Of a stretch of DNA of 64,000 nucleotides, positions 16,664-25,498 are shown piece by piece. The DNA is from Ferrimonas balearica DSM 9799. Its GTDB lineage: Bacteria > Pseudomonadota > Gammaproteobacteria > Enterobacterales > Shewanellaceae. The stretch covers positions 1,550,001-1,614,000 of the forward strand of contig NC_014541.1 of NCBI RefSeq assembly GCF_000148645.1. The letters are read 5' to 3'. The notes below the pieces were generated by a model. It had not been told where the DNA came from and did not search any database. It saw nothing but the letters and a program-made list of their open reading frames with translations. Every line of letters starts with the position of its first letter. Positions within the stretch are counted from its first letter, which is position 1. The position numbers and the translations under genes are program-made.

Positions 16664-17593
16664 ATGACTCAGAACACCGCATTCATCTTCCCCGGTCAGG
16701 GTAGCCAGACCGTGGGCATGCTGGCCGAATTGGCCGCCGATTACCCGATCATTCAGGCCACCTTTGCTGAAGCCAGCGAGGCGCTGGGCTTTGACCTGTG
16801 GCAGATGGTTCAGGACGGCCCGGCCGAAGCACTGAACAGCACTGAAAACACCCAGCCGGCCCTGCTGACCGCCTCCGTGGCGATCTGGCGTGCCTACTGT
16901 GAAGCGGGCGGTGTGGCGCCGACCGTAATGGCGGGCCACAGCCTGGGTGAATACTCCGCCCTGGTGTGTGCCGGTGCCCTGAAATTTGACGATGCGGTTA
17001 AGCTGGTCGCCCTGCGTGGTCGTGCCATGCAGGAAGCGGTTCCGGCCGGTACCGGTGCCATGGCCGCCATCATTGGCCTGGACGACGACGCCATTGCCAA
17101 AGCCTGTGCGGAAGCCGCTCAGGGTGAAGTGGTGTCTCCGGTAAACTTCAACAGCCCCGGTCAGGTGGTGATTGCCGGTCATAAAGACGCGGTTGCCCGT
17201 GCCGGTGAAGCCTGTAAAGCTGCTGGCGCCAAGCGCGCTCTGCCGCTGCCGGTAAGCGTGCCTTCTCACTGTGAGCTGATGAAGCCCGCAGCGGAGAAAC
17301 TGGCCGCTGCCCTGGCCAACATCGACGTAGTGGCGCCTGCTATCCCGGTGATCAACAACGTTGACGTGGCCAAAGCGGACACCGCAGAAGCCATTAAAGA
17401 CGCCCTGGTGCGTCAGCTGTACTGCCCGGTGCGTTGGACTGAAACCGTCAACGCCATGGCCGAGCAGGGCATCGAACAACTGGTCGAGTGTGGTCCGGGT
17501 AAAGTACTGACCGGCCTGACCAAGCGCATCAACAAGGCCCTGTCCGGCACTGCGGTAAACCAACCCGCAGACCTGCAGGCCCTGCTGTCTTAA
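16664..17593 (+). CDS. fabD: Malonyl-CoA:ACP transacylase
   Basis: Loads malonate onto ACP. The 309-residue sequence has the opening FIFPGQGSQTVGML, the nucleophile motif GHSLGEYSAL with serine near residue 92, the arginine in LRGRAMQEAVP, and the catalytic histidine in VPSHCELMKP near residue 201. It sits 12 bp after fabH and 16 bp before fabG, within the fab operon. Confidence 0.97.
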   Translation: MTQNTAFIFPGQGSQTVGMLAELAADYPIIQATFAEASEALGFDLWQMVQDGPAEALNSTENTQPALLTASVAIWRAYCEAGGVAPTVMAGHSLGEYSALVCAGALKFDDAVKLVALRGRAMQEAVPAGTGAMAAIIGLDDDAIAKACAEAAQGEVVSPVNFNSPGQVVIAGHKDAVARAGEACKAAGAKRALPLPVSVPSHCELMKPAAEKLAAALANIDVVAPAIPVINNVDVAKADTAEAIKDALVRQLYCPVRWTETVNAMAEQGIEQLVECGPGKVLTGLTKRINKALSGTAVNQPADLQALLS

Positions 17594-17609
17594 TCAAAGG
17601 AGAGAATCT

Positions 17610-18356
17610 ATGAGCCTGGCTCTTGATCTGAGCGGCAAGGTCGCCCTGGTTACCGGCGCCAGCCGTGGTATCGGTCGCGCCATCGCGGAGCAACTGGTTG
17701 CCGCTGGTGCCACTGTTATCGGCACCGCCACCAGTGACCGTGGTGCCGAAGCCATCAGCGCCTATCTGGGTGATGCCGGTTGCGGTCTGGTACTGAACGT
17801 GACCGATCCGGCGTCCATCGAAGCGCTGTTTGAAACCATTAAAGGCCAATACGGTGACGTGGATATTCTGGTGAACAACGCCGGCATCACCCGCGATAAC
17901 CTGATGATGCGCATGAAGGACAGTGAGTGGACCGATATTATCGACACCAACCTGACCTCCATCTTCCGCACCTCCAAAGCGGTGCTGCGCAGCATGATGA
18001 AAAAACGTCATGGTCGTATCATCAATATCGGCTCCGTAGTGGGTACCATGGGTAACCCGGGCCAGGTGAACTACTCTGCCGCCAAGGCGGGCTTGCTGGG
18101 CTTTACCAAGTCCCTGGCCAAAGAAGTGGCCAGCCGTGGGATCACCGTCAATGCCATTGCGCCCGGTTTCATTCAAACTGATATGACCGAAGAACTGACC
18201 GATGATCAGAAAGCCGCTATCATGGGGCAAGTTCCGGTCGCGCGCCTCGGCCAGGCGCAGGAGATTGCCGATGCGGTGGTCTTCCTGGCATCTGATCGGG
18301 CCAGTTACATTACCGGCGAGACGTTGCACGTCAACGGCGGCATGGTAATGGCCTAA
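17610..18356 (+). CDS. fabG: 3-oxoacyl-ACP reductase
   Basis: NADPH-dependent reduction of beta-ketoacyl-ACP. The 248-residue short-chain dehydrogenase has the cofactor motif TGASRGIGRAIA near residue 16, NNAGITRDN near residue 90, and the active-site serine (GSVVGTMGNPGQ) with YSAAKAG (Tyr and Lys). It ends with the usual GETLHVNGGMVMA. AAGGAGAG precedes the ATG. It is the last gene before an intergenic region that carries a separate acpP promoter. Confidence 0.97.
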   Translation: MSLALDLSGKVALVTGASRGIGRAIAEQLVAAGATVIGTATSDRGAEAISAYLGDAGCGLVLNVTDPASIEALFETIKGQYGDVDILVNNAGITRDNLMMRMKDSEWTDIIDTNLTSIFRTSKAVLRSMMKKRHGRIINIGSVVGTMGNPGQVNYSAAKAGLLGFTKSLAKEVASRGITVNAIAPGFIQTDMTEELTDDQKAAIMGQVPVARLGQAQEIADAVVFLASDRASYITGETLHVNGGMVMA

Positions 18357-18445
18357 TTCAAACTGTGACGTAATATGACGTGATAGTGGTTCGAAAATTC
18401 ACGAAAGATTATGTATTTTCGTGGTTTGACCACGCTGCAAGGCGC

Positions 18446-18473
18446 TTGCATTGTACGTGGAATCGAATACACT
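18446..18473 (+). promoter_or_regulatory. acpP promoter
   Basis: -35 TTGCAT (18446-18451) and -10 TACACT (18468-18473) with 16 bp between them, about 50 bp before acpP. This would let acpP be transcribed more strongly than the upstream fab genes. Confidence 0.55.
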
Positions 18474-18520
18474 AACCGCAATTCGACGCATCAGCGTATT
18501 TGAACAGGAAAGTAACAATC

Positions 18521-18754
18521 ATGAGCAACATCGAAGAACGCGTAAAGAAGATCATCGTAGAACAGCTGGGCGTTAAGGAAGAAGACGTTAAGCCTGAGGC
18601 TTCCTTCGTTGACGATCTGGGTGCTGACTCTCTGGACACCGTTGAGCTGGTAATGGCTCTGGAAGAAGAGTTCGACACCGAGATCCCGGACGAAGAAGCT
18701 GAGAAGATCACTACCGTTCAGGCTGCGATCGACTACGTTCAGGCTAACCAGTAA
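18521..18754 (+). CDS. acpP: Acyl carrier protein
   Basis: The 77-residue acidic carrier of growing fatty acyl chains. [18 protein letters not shown] matches other gammaproteobacterial AcpP proteins, and the 4'-phosphopantetheine serine lies in [14 protein letters not shown] near residue 37. AGGAAAG precedes the ATG at 18521. Codon use is highly optimised, as expected for an abundant protein. It has its own promoter upstream and an intrinsic terminator between it and fabF. Confidence 0.98.
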   Translation: MSNIEERVKKIIVEQLGVKEEDVKPEASFVDDLGADSLDTVELVMALEEEFDTEIPDEEAEKITTVQAAIDYVQANQ

Positions 18755-18770
18755 GCCTCAGCATTCCAGA

Positions 18771-18801
18771 AAAACAGGCGGCTTATGCCGCCTGTTTTTT
18801 G
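18771..18801 (+). terminator. Intrinsic terminator between acpP and fabF
   Basis: AAAACAGGCGGC-TTAT-GCCGCCTGTTTTTT. It ends only about 20 bp before fabF, so fabF is probably read by partial read-through. Confidence 0.85.
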
Positions 18802-18819
18802 TTTCACCCGGAGGATCCT

Positions 18820-20058
18820 GTGTCCAAACGTCGCATTGTGGTTACCGGCCTCGGTGCCGTAACCCCGGTGGGCAACGATGTTGCCACCACCTGGAACAAC
18901 CTGTTGGCGGGCCAAAGTGGCGTCGCCCCCATCACGCACTTCGACGCCAGTGAACTGGCGGTGCGCTTCTCTGCCTCGGTCAAGGATTTCGACGTCGAGC
19001 AGTACCTGTCCAAGAAGGACGCGCGCAAGATGGACCTGTTTATCCAGTATGGTCTGGCCGCGTCGGTACAGGCGATCAAGGATGCTGGTCTGGAAGTGAC
19101 CGAAGCCAACGCACACCGCATCGGTGCTGCCATTGGTGCCGGCATGGGTGGTCTTGAGCTGATTGAAGCCAACCACACCCAGCTGATGAAATCCGGCCCG
19201 CGCCGCATCTCCCCCTTCTTTGTTCCGTCCACCATCATCAACATGATCGCCGGTCACCTGAGCATCATGTACGGTTTCACTGGTCCGAACATCGCCATCA
19301 CCACCGCCTGCACCACCGGTGTGCACAACATCGGCCATGCCGCGCGCATGATCGCTTACGGTGATGCTGACGTGATGATCGCTGGTGGCGCTGAGATGGC
19401 GACCACCCCGCTGGGCGTGGGCGGCTTTGCTTCTGCGAAAGCTCTGTCCACCCGCAACGACGACCCGACCCGCGCGTCCCGTCCCTGGGACAAAGACCGC
19501 GACGGTTTCGTTATCGGTGACGGTGCCGGTGTGATCGTACTGGAAGAGTACGAGCACGCGGTGGCCCGTGGCGCCAAGATCTACGCCGAACTGGTTGGCT
19601 TTGGTATGAGTGGCGATGCCCACCACATGACCTCGCCGCCGGAAGATGGCCGTGGTGGTGCCGCTGCCATGCGCAACGCGCTGAACGACGGCGGTGTCGC
19701 GCCGGAGCTGGTGGGTTACATCAACGCCCACGGCACCTCCACCCCCGCTGGCGACATCGCTGAAGTGAACGGTGTGAAATCGGTGTTTGGTGAGCACGCC
19801 TACAAGCTGATCATGGGCTCCACCAAGTCCATGACCGGTCACCTGCTGGGCGCTGCCGGTTCTGTGGAAGCGATCTTCACCGTACTGGCTCTGAACGAGC
19901 AGAAAGTACCGCCGACCATCAACCTGGAGAACCCCTCCGAGGGTTGCGACCTGGACTTCAACACCCAGGGCGCCCGTGACGTCGAGATGGAGTACGCGCT
20001 GTGCAACTCCTTCGGCTTTGGCGGCACCAACGGTTCACTGTTGTTCAAGAAAGCCTGA
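18820..20058 (+). CDS. fabF: Beta-ketoacyl-ACP synthase II
   Basis: Elongating condensing enzyme, important for membrane unsaturation control. The GTG start at 18820 follows GGAGGATC and gives the family N-terminus [17 protein letters not shown]. The 412-residue sequence carries the catalytic cysteine in [10 protein letters not shown] near residue 164 and the two histidines in [11 protein letters not shown] and [13 protein letters not shown]. It ends with [18 protein letters not shown] terminator separates it from acpP and another follows it. Confidence 0.97.
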   Translation: MSKRRIVVTGLGAVTPVGNDVATTWNNLLAGQSGVAPITHFDASELAVRFSASVKDFDVEQYLSKKDARKMDLFIQYGLAASVQAIKDAGLEVTEANAHRIGAAIGAGMGGLELIEANHTQLMKSGPRRISPFFVPSTIINMIAGHLSIMYGFTGPNIAITTACTTGVHNIGHAARMIAYGDADVMIAGGAEMATTPLGVGGFASAKALSTRNDDPTRASRPWDKDRDGFVIGDGAGVIVLEEYEHAVARGAKIYAELVGFGMSGDAHHMTSPPEDGRGGAAAMRNALNDGGVAPELVGYINAHGTSTPAGDIAEVNGVKSVFGEHAYKLIMGSTKSMTGHLLGAAGSVEAIFTVLALNEQKVPPTINLENPSEGCDLDFNTQGARDVEMEYALCNSFGFGGTNGSLLFKKA

Positions 20059-20077
20059 GGCTTTTAGTGCATTCAGC

Positions 20078-20106
20078 AAAAGCGCCCCTTGTGGGCGCTT
20101 TTTTTG
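20078..20106 (+). terminator. Intrinsic terminator after fabF
   Basis: AAAAGCGCCC-CTTGT-GGGCGCTTTTTTT. Confidence 0.88.
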
Positions 20107-20230
20107 TGCGTGAACGATGGGCACGACGGCCTTATCCGCAAAGCGGCCGCCTTAATCGGGAACGCGGGTTGGCAACCGGGACGCACTGTCAGACAATGGC
20201 TGCACATTTTGCAGTAAGGGAAGCAAAACA

Positions 20231-21097
20231 ATGAGTCAGGTAGCGTTTATTGGACTGGGTGTGATGGGGTATCCCATGGCGGGCCATCTTCAGGCCAATG
20301 GTCATGATGTCTGTGTCTATAACCGAACCACCGCCAAGGCCCAGGCCTGGAGTGAGCAACACGGTGGCCGTTGGGCCGAGACGCCGGCCAAAGCGGCCGA
20401 AGGTGCCGAACTGGTGATGGTGTGTGTGGGTAACGACGATGACCTGCGCTCCGTGGTATTGGGGCCCGATGGGGTACTGGCGGGCATGGCCCCCGGTGCC
20501 ATCCTGGTGGACCATACCACCGCCTCTGCGGATGTGGCCCGTGAGCTGGCTGAGGCTGCCGCGGCTCAGGGTAAAGGCTTCCTCGATGCACCGGTCTCTG
20601 GTGGCCAGGCTGGCGCCGAAAACGGCGTGCTGACCGTGATGCTGGGTGGCGATGAGGCTCAGTTTGCCCAGGCCAAGCCGGTGATCGACAGCTATGCACG
20701 TTCCGCCGTGCTGATGGGCCCGGTGGGCAGTGGCCAGCTCTGTAAGATGGTGAACCAGATCTGCATCGCTGGCGTGGTTCAGGGACTGGCAGAAGGGCTG
20801 CACTTTGCCCAACAGGCGGGCCTGGACGGTGAGCGCGTGGTGGACGTGATCAGCAAAGGGGCGGCCCAGTCCTGGCAGATGGAGAACCGCTCCGGCACCA
20901 TGCTGCAGGACCAGTTCGAGTTTGGCTTTGCCGTCGACTGGATGCGCAAAGACCTCGATATCGCCCTGACCGAAGCCCGTCGCAATGGTGCCCAACTGCC
21001 GCTGACCGCGTTGGTGGACCAGTTCTACGCCGAGGTGCAGAAACTCGGTGGTGGGCGTTGGGACACCTCTTCACTGATGACTCGCCTGAAGCGCTGA
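20231..21097 (+). CDS. 3-hydroxyisobutyrate dehydrogenase-family NAD(P)-dependent oxidoreductase
   Basis: Beta-hydroxyacid dehydrogenase of 288 residues. The nucleotide-binding motif FIGLGVMGYPMAGHL is at the N-terminus, substrate motif DAPVSGGQAGAENG near residue 120, and the catalytic lysine in GSGQLCKMVNQICI near residue 171. The C-terminal DLDIALTEAR helix is also conserved. Related enzymes reduce tartronate or succinic semialdehyde, or oxidise 3-hydroxyisobutyrate. No valine-degradation or glycerate genes lie nearby, so the substrate is left open. It has flanking terminators on both sides, so it is a single-gene unit. Confidence 0.88.
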   Translation: MSQVAFIGLGVMGYPMAGHLQANGHDVCVYNRTTAKAQAWSEQHGGRWAETPAKAAEGAELVMVCVGNDDDLRSVVLGPDGVLAGMAPGAILVDHTTASADVARELAEAAAAQGKGFLDAPVSGGQAGAENGVLTVMLGGDEAQFAQAKPVIDSYARSAVLMGPVGSGQLCKMVNQICIAGVVQGLAEGLHFAQQAGLDGERVVDVISKGAAQSWQMENRSGTMLQDQFEFGFAVDWMRKDLDIALTEARRNGAQLPLTALVDQFYAEVQKLGGGRWDTSSLMTRLKR

Positions 21098-21117
21098 GCC
21101 GGTGTGCCGGATACAAC

Positions 21118-21145
21118 AAAGCCGCCCGATGGGCGGCTTTTTTTG
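21118..21145. terminator. Terminator between the dehydrogenase and cdd
   Basis: AAAGCCGCCC-GAT-GGGCGGCTTTTTTT, between convergent genes. Confidence 0.88.
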
Positions 21146-21162
21146 TGGCGTACGCTCGGTGG

Positions 21163-22047
21163 CTATTTGGCGTGGCAGATCGCCAGCTCAACGTCACTGA
21201 TGGCGGCCAGGGCCGCCCGCGCTGCGGTGGCCTGGCTGATCTGAGCGTCGTCCAACTCCACCAGTACCGCCCGTTGGATTCGGTCAAAGCCGACCCGGTG
21301 ACGAGCCATGTCGGCCAGGGCCATCTGCATCGGCGGCAGGCTGGGGTTAAACGCCGCGTTTTCCGCGTAGCGGCCGACAAACACCTGACCATCCTGACAC
21401 TGCAGTGCCACCGCTGAGGGGCTATGGGAGTAGGGCGCGTAGCTGAGGCGAGCAGCCGCCAGGGCAGCGTTCACCAGCGCATCGTCACTCTCCAGCTGCA
21501 GAGCCTGGCCGGAGGCGGCCATCAGCCCCACTTCGACACCGAGGTCACTGGGGCCAAAGGCGTAGGGCAGGTAGTGATGCAGGGCACCGTTATCCTGGCC
21601 CGGCAGCACAATGATCAGTTCGTCGGCGCCGTTCAGCTCATTCATAAACTGACGGCAGTGGCCGCAGGGTGAGGCGTTCACCACGATCTCGGTCAGGCCC
21701 GCTTCGCCAGCCAGCCAGGCGTGGCTGATGGCGGACTGCTCGGCGTGTACGGAGTGGAACAGCGCTTCACCGGCCAGCTCCAGATTGGCACCAAAGTACA
21801 GCGTGCCACTGATGCCGCGGGCAATGGCGCCCACTTCAAAGTGGGAAACCGGCGCCTGGGAGAAGCTGGCAGCCAGAGGCAACATCGCCAGCAGCAGATC
21901 GTGACCTTTCATTCCGCTGGCCTGTTCCAGTGCGGCGACGTCCTGTGGGCTCAGCTTCCCGGTAAAGGGCTGAGGCAGGTGCGCAGTCAGCGCCGCGGCA
22001 AGCTCGGCGGGGATCTGGGTCAGTGCAGTGTCAAAAGGGGTGGCCAT
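21163..22047 (-). CDS. cdd: Cytidine deaminase (long, homodimeric type)
   Basis: Hydrolyses cytidine and deoxycytidine to uridine and deoxyuridine in pyrimidine salvage. At 294 residues it has exactly the length of the E. coli enzyme. The catalytic domain has HAEQSA (His zinc ligand and Glu proton shuttle) and PCGHC (Cys ligands). The C-terminal half is the degenerate second deaminase domain (YAPYSHSPSAVAL). The start at 22047 (MATPFDTALTQIP) is preferred over upstream in-frame codons. It is downstream of sbcB on the same strand, 103 bp away. Confidence 0.95.
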   Translation of the reverse strand: MATPFDTALTQIPAELAAALTAHLPQPFTGKLSPQDVAALEQASGMKGHDLLLAMLPLAASFSQAPVSHFEVGAIARGISGTLYFGANLELAGEALFHSVHAEQSAISHAWLAGEAGLTEIVVNASPCGHCRQFMNELNGADELIIVLPGQDNGALHHYLPYAFGPSDLGVEVGLMAASGQALQLESDDALVNAALAAARLSYAPYSHSPSAVALQCQDGQVFVGRYAENAAFNPSLPPMQMALADMARHRVGFDRIQRAVLVELDDAQISQATAARAALAAISDVELAICHAK

Positions 22048-22150
22048 ACGGCACGCTCCGTTGTCTGAGATGTGCACAGTGTAGGCAGTCGCGGATGGAA
22101 TTAATGTGCGCGCCATCACGACGCGCATTCTGAACAACGGGGTTGATGGG

Positions 22151-23563
22151 CTACAAGGACTGCAGGTAGTGACCCAGAGCGGTCAGCAGTTTCATCTTTT
22201 CTTCGTCGCTGCTGTGCTGCTCGAACAGCTGCTCCAGATTGTGCACGTAGTCGGCATCCGCCAGGGATTGCTGGCAATGCTGAACCCAGCGGCGCTGCTC
22301 CGCTTCACTGAGGGTGTTGGGGTAGTTACGGGCCCGGTAGCGGAAAAACAGCTTGGGCAGGCGCGGGTCAACAAACTGCGGCTCCAGCGCGGCCAGATGT
22401 TCCGGTGCGGTGCTGCGCACCAGTTCCATCTGGGCCCGGTCCGCCTCGCTGAAGAAGCCGCCATAGAGTTGAACGTCCGGGTTGTCCGGTTCGCGCTGGG
22501 GCGGTGCGTCGTCGCTGAACAGGCCGTGCAGTTTCTCCCGCACTTCGGCGTGGTGCTGACGCAGCAGCTTGTAATGCTCGCGGCAGGCCGCCTTATCCAG
22601 CCCAAGGCGCTCGGCATTGGCGTCCTCCAGGCTGCTGGCGGGGGCGATAAAGGGCGATTTGTTCATGTGCACCAGCTTCACCGGCACCCGCGGTTCGCCC
22701 TCGGTGCGGTCGACCGCTTTCTGATACAGCTTCGCCTTCAGAGTCTCAATGTCCCACTCCAGCAGCGGGGTGGGGTCCATTGCGAGATCGACACAGGCTA
22801 CCGCGTTCTTGTTCTCCGGGTGCCAGGCCATCGGCAACACCAGAGAGGCGCAGCCCTGGCTGGCAGGGAAGCGGGAGCTGACGTGCAGCAGCGGCTTCAG
22901 GGCCAGGATGTCGATCTGGCTGGCGGCGAAGCGCTTGTTGCGCAGGCGGAATGCCCACTCATACAGCTTGGGCTGGGTGGTCTTGATCAGCTTGGCCAGG
23001 GCGATGGTGGCCTTCACATCGGACACCGCATCGTGGGCGCTGTCATGGCCAATGCCATTGGCGGCGGTCAGGTGCTCGAGCTTGAAGCTGGGGGCGCCGT
23101 CTTCACGCTCAGGCCAGACGATGCCCTCCGGGCGCAGGGCGTAGCAGGCGCGAACCAGATCGATGATGTCCCAGCGGCTGTTGCCGTTTTGCCATTCACG
23201 GGCGTAGGGGTCAAAGAAGTTGCGGTACAGCGCGTAGCGGGTGATCTCGTCATCAAAGCGGATGGAGTTGTAGCCCACGGTACAGGTGTTGGGGCGGGCC
23301 ATCTGTTCATGCACCCGGGCGATAAACTGCGCTTCCACCTCACCGAGGCGGTTGGCCTTCTGCGGCGTGATGCCGGTGACCAGCATCGCTTCCGGCTTGG
23401 GCAGGTAGTCGGCGGGAAGGCGGCAGTAATACTCCACCGGCTCCTCGATGATGTTGAGATCCAGGTCGGTCCGGATCCCGGCGAACTGCGCCGGACGGTC
23501 GCGCGCCACATCCGCGCCCCAGGTCTCGTAATCGTGCCAAAGCAGGGTTTCGTCTTGCCGCAT
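22151..23563 (-). CDS. sbcB: Exodeoxyribonuclease I
   Basis: Single-strand 3'-5' DNA exonuclease acting in mismatch repair and recombination. The 470-residue protein opens with the DEDDh exonuclease motif I LLWHDYETWGAD (Asp, Glu). Motif II is in VGYNSIRFDDE, motif III in GHDSAHDAVSDV with the catalytic His/Asp, and the SH3-like and helical C-terminal domains follow (CASLVLPMAWHPENKNAVAC). Length and order match E. coli ExoI. Confidence 0.95.
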   Translation of the reverse strand: MRQDETLLWHDYETWGADVARDRPAQFAGIRTDLDLNIIEEPVEYYCRLPADYLPKPEAMLVTGITPQKANRLGEVEAQFIARVHEQMARPNTCTVGYNSIRFDDEITRYALYRNFFDPYAREWQNGNSRWDIIDLVRACYALRPEGIVWPEREDGAPSFKLEHLTAANGIGHDSAHDAVSDVKATIALAKLIKTTQPKLYEWAFRLRNKRFAASQIDILALKPLLHVSSRFPASQGCASLVLPMAWHPENKNAVACVDLAMDPTPLLEWDIETLKAKLYQKAVDRTEGEPRVPVKLVHMNKSPFIAPASSLEDANAERLGLDKAACREHYKLLRQHHAEVREKLHGLFSDDAPPQREPDNPDVQLYGGFFSEADRAQMELVRSTAPEHLAALEPQFVDPRLPKLFFRYRARNYPNTLSEAEQRRWVQHCQQSLADADYVHNLEQLFEQHSSDEEKMKLLTALGHYLQSL

Positions 23564-23649
23564 TCAGGTGTTCCGCTTTCTACAGTAAAGCGCCAGTGTA
23601 CCAGAAAGTTGCGGGGGTTTTAGGGCGCCAGGTGGCGCCCTGGCTGGGT

Positions 23650-23886
23650 TTAGCGAGTCAGCAGATCGTACAGCTGATCTTTTAGCCGTAATCGGTTCAG
23701 TTTCATCCCCTGAAGGTGTTGATCGCTGATGGGTGAGCCGGCCAGTTCAAGGCGGCGTATCTCATCATCAATCTGGTGGTATTGCTCAGACAGCTCGGCA
23801 AACAGGGGGTCGATTTCGGTGCGTTGATCAATCTGATTGGCGAGCCGTGGAAACTCGTGTGGCAGGTCGTGCGGTTCACCCAACAT
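23650..23886 (-). CDS. YdcH-like small coiled-coil protein (DUF465)
   Basis: A 78-residue protein that is predicted mostly alpha-helical. MLGEPHDLPHEFPRLANQI is typical of the start of DUF465 proteins, and the paired pattern IDDEIRRLEL ... LNRLRLKDQLYDLL is typical of the end. GGAGG 5 bases upstream of 23886 fixes the start; a 15-codon longer frame exists without such a site. Members are soluble and small, and their function is unknown. It follows the divergent promoter region of the KamA-like gene. Confidence 0.85.
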   Translation of the reverse strand: MLGEPHDLPHEFPRLANQIDQRTEIDPLFAELSEQYHQIDDEIRRLELAGSPISDQHLQGMKLNRLRLKDQLYDLLTR

Positions 23887-24086
23887 AGATGCCTCCGGAA
23901 TGGGGGTTGAACACGCTTTAATGATAGACACGGTGGGCGCTGACGTCAGGGTGACTGGGGGCTTCTCGGGCTACAAGGTTCCAAAAATGTCAAAAAAACA
24001 TTAAAATTACGCCTTTTCCCGCAGGGCCGTTCGCGAAAGGGATTTTCGCCAAGGGCAAAAATAATTATTAAATGGGTGTTGTGTGT

Positions 24087-25445
24087 ATGAACATTCCTGC
24101 TGAAGTTTCGACCTTGCAAATCTTTCCCCAGCGCCGGTTCAAGGTGTACCAACAGCGCCAGCTCGACAAGATTGAGCTGGTCAATCGCTTGCCGGAAGCG
24201 CTGAAATTCGAGATGAAGGTGGTGGCCAGCGTGCTGCCGTTTCGGGTCAACGAATACGTAGCCAATGACCTGATCGACTGGGACAACCTGCCGGCCGATC
24301 CGATCTTCCAACTCTCTTTTCCCCAGAAGGGGATGCTGGCGCCGGAGGCGTTTGAGCGGATGGCGACTCTGCTTCGTCAGAACCCGTCACCGCAGCAGGT
24401 GTTTGAATTGGGCCAGACCCTGCGTGCCGAGATGAATCCGCACCCCGCCGGCCAGATGAGCATGAACGTGCCGGAACTGGACGGCGAGAAACTGCCGGGG
24501 ATGCAGCACAAGTACAAGGAGACCGCGCTGTTCTTCCCGGCCCAGGGCCAGTACTGCCACAGCTACTGCACCTTCTGTTTCCGCTGGGCTCAGTTCGTCG
24601 GCAAGGCGATGCGCTTTAACTCCAACGACGCCGATACCCTGCACCGTTATCTGGCGGCGCATCCGGAGATCAGTGACCTGCTCATCACTGGCGGTGATCC
24701 GATGGTGATGAAAACCACCAAGATCGCCCAGTACGTTGAACCGCTGATCGACAACCCGGACACCGAGCATGTGCAGACCGTCCGTTTTGGCACCAAGGCG
24801 CTGACCTTCTGGCCCTACCGCTTTGTCACCGACGACGATGCCGACGAGTTGCTGGCGCTGTTCCGTCGCCTGGTGAAGGCGGGTAAGCACGTTTCCATCA
24901 TGGCCCACCTGAACCACTGGCAGGAGATGGAAACCCCCATCTTCGAAGAAGCGGTCCGTCGCATCCGCGCCACCGGCGCCAATATCCGCGCCCAGGCGCC
25001 GCTGCTGAAGAACATCAACGACAACGCCGATGACTGGGCCAGGATGTGGCAGAAGCAGGTCAAGCTCGGCATCATTCCGTACTACATGTTTGTTGAGCGA
25101 GATACCGGTCCGAAGCGCTACTTTGAGGTGCCGCTGTATCAGGCCTACGAAATCTACCGCGATGCCATCAGTAAGGTGTCCGGTCTGGCCCGCACCGCCC
25201 GGGGGCCGAGCATGAGTGCCGGTCCCGGCAAGGTGGAGATTCAGGGTGTCACCGAGGTGGCCGGAGAGAAGGTGTTTGTGTTGCGCTTTATCCAGGCCCG
25301 CAACCCGGATTGGGCCCAGCGTCCGTTCTTCGCTAAGTACGATGAGAACGCCCACTGGCTGGACGACCTGAAGCCCGCGTTTGGCGAGGCCAAGTTCTTC
25401 TGGCAGGAGGAGTATGAAGCGATGGGGGGCAGCCTCGAAGGCTGA
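24087..25445 (+). CDS. KamA-family radical SAM protein (lysine 2,3-aminomutase-like)
   Basis: A 452-residue radical SAM enzyme of the lysine 2,3-aminomutase family. The cluster motif CHSYCTFCFRW is near residue 158 and LLITGGDPMVM near residue 200. SAGPGKVEIQG near residue 383 aligns with the segment that carries the PLP lysine in clostridial aminomutase. It is about 100 residues longer than EpmB, which modifies EF-P, and no efp or epmA gene lies nearby, so it is probably not EpmB. The substrate is unknown; a beta-amino acid product is an inference from the family. The start at 24087 has only a weak GGGTG site; 24072 is an alternative. Confidence 0.85.
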   Translation: MNIPAEVSTLQIFPQRRFKVYQQRQLDKIELVNRLPEALKFEMKVVASVLPFRVNEYVANDLIDWDNLPADPIFQLSFPQKGMLAPEAFERMATLLRQNPSPQQVFELGQTLRAEMNPHPAGQMSMNVPELDGEKLPGMQHKYKETALFFPAQGQYCHSYCTFCFRWAQFVGKAMRFNSNDADTLHRYLAAHPEISDLLITGGDPMVMKTTKIAQYVEPLIDNPDTEHVQTVRFGTKALTFWPYRFVTDDDADELLALFRRLVKAGKHVSIMAHLNHWQEMETPIFEEAVRRIRATGANIRAQAPLLKNINDNADDWARMWQKQVKLGIIPYYMFVERDTGPKRYFEVPLYQAYEIYRDAISKVSGLARTARGPSMSAGPGKVEIQGVTEVAGEKVFVLRFIQARNPDWAQRPFFAKYDENAHWLDDLKPAFGEAKFFWQEEYEAMGGSLEG

Positions 25446-25459
25446 ACCACCAGAGACAG

Positions 25460-25488
25460 AAACGCCCCGCAGTGCGGGGCGTTTTTTT
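25460..25488. terminator. Terminator between the KamA-like gene and the RimK-like gene
   Basis: AAACGCCCCGC-AGT-GCGGGGCGTTTTTTT between convergent genes. Confidence 0.88.
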
Positions 25489-25498
25489 GGGGGGGCGC

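Noticed and set aside
15677-17563. A 628-codon minus-strand open frame across fabH and fabD
   Set aside because: Shadow frame opposite two clearly recognised enzymes; His/Gly/Gln-rich translation without domains.
22106-23623. A 505-codon plus-strand open frame opposite sbcB
   Set aside because: Shadow of exonuclease I, which has all its catalytic motifs on the other strand.
24087-25445. EpmB (EF-P lysine aminomutase)
   Set aside because: The protein is about 450 residues rather than about 340, and neither efp nor epmA is nearby.
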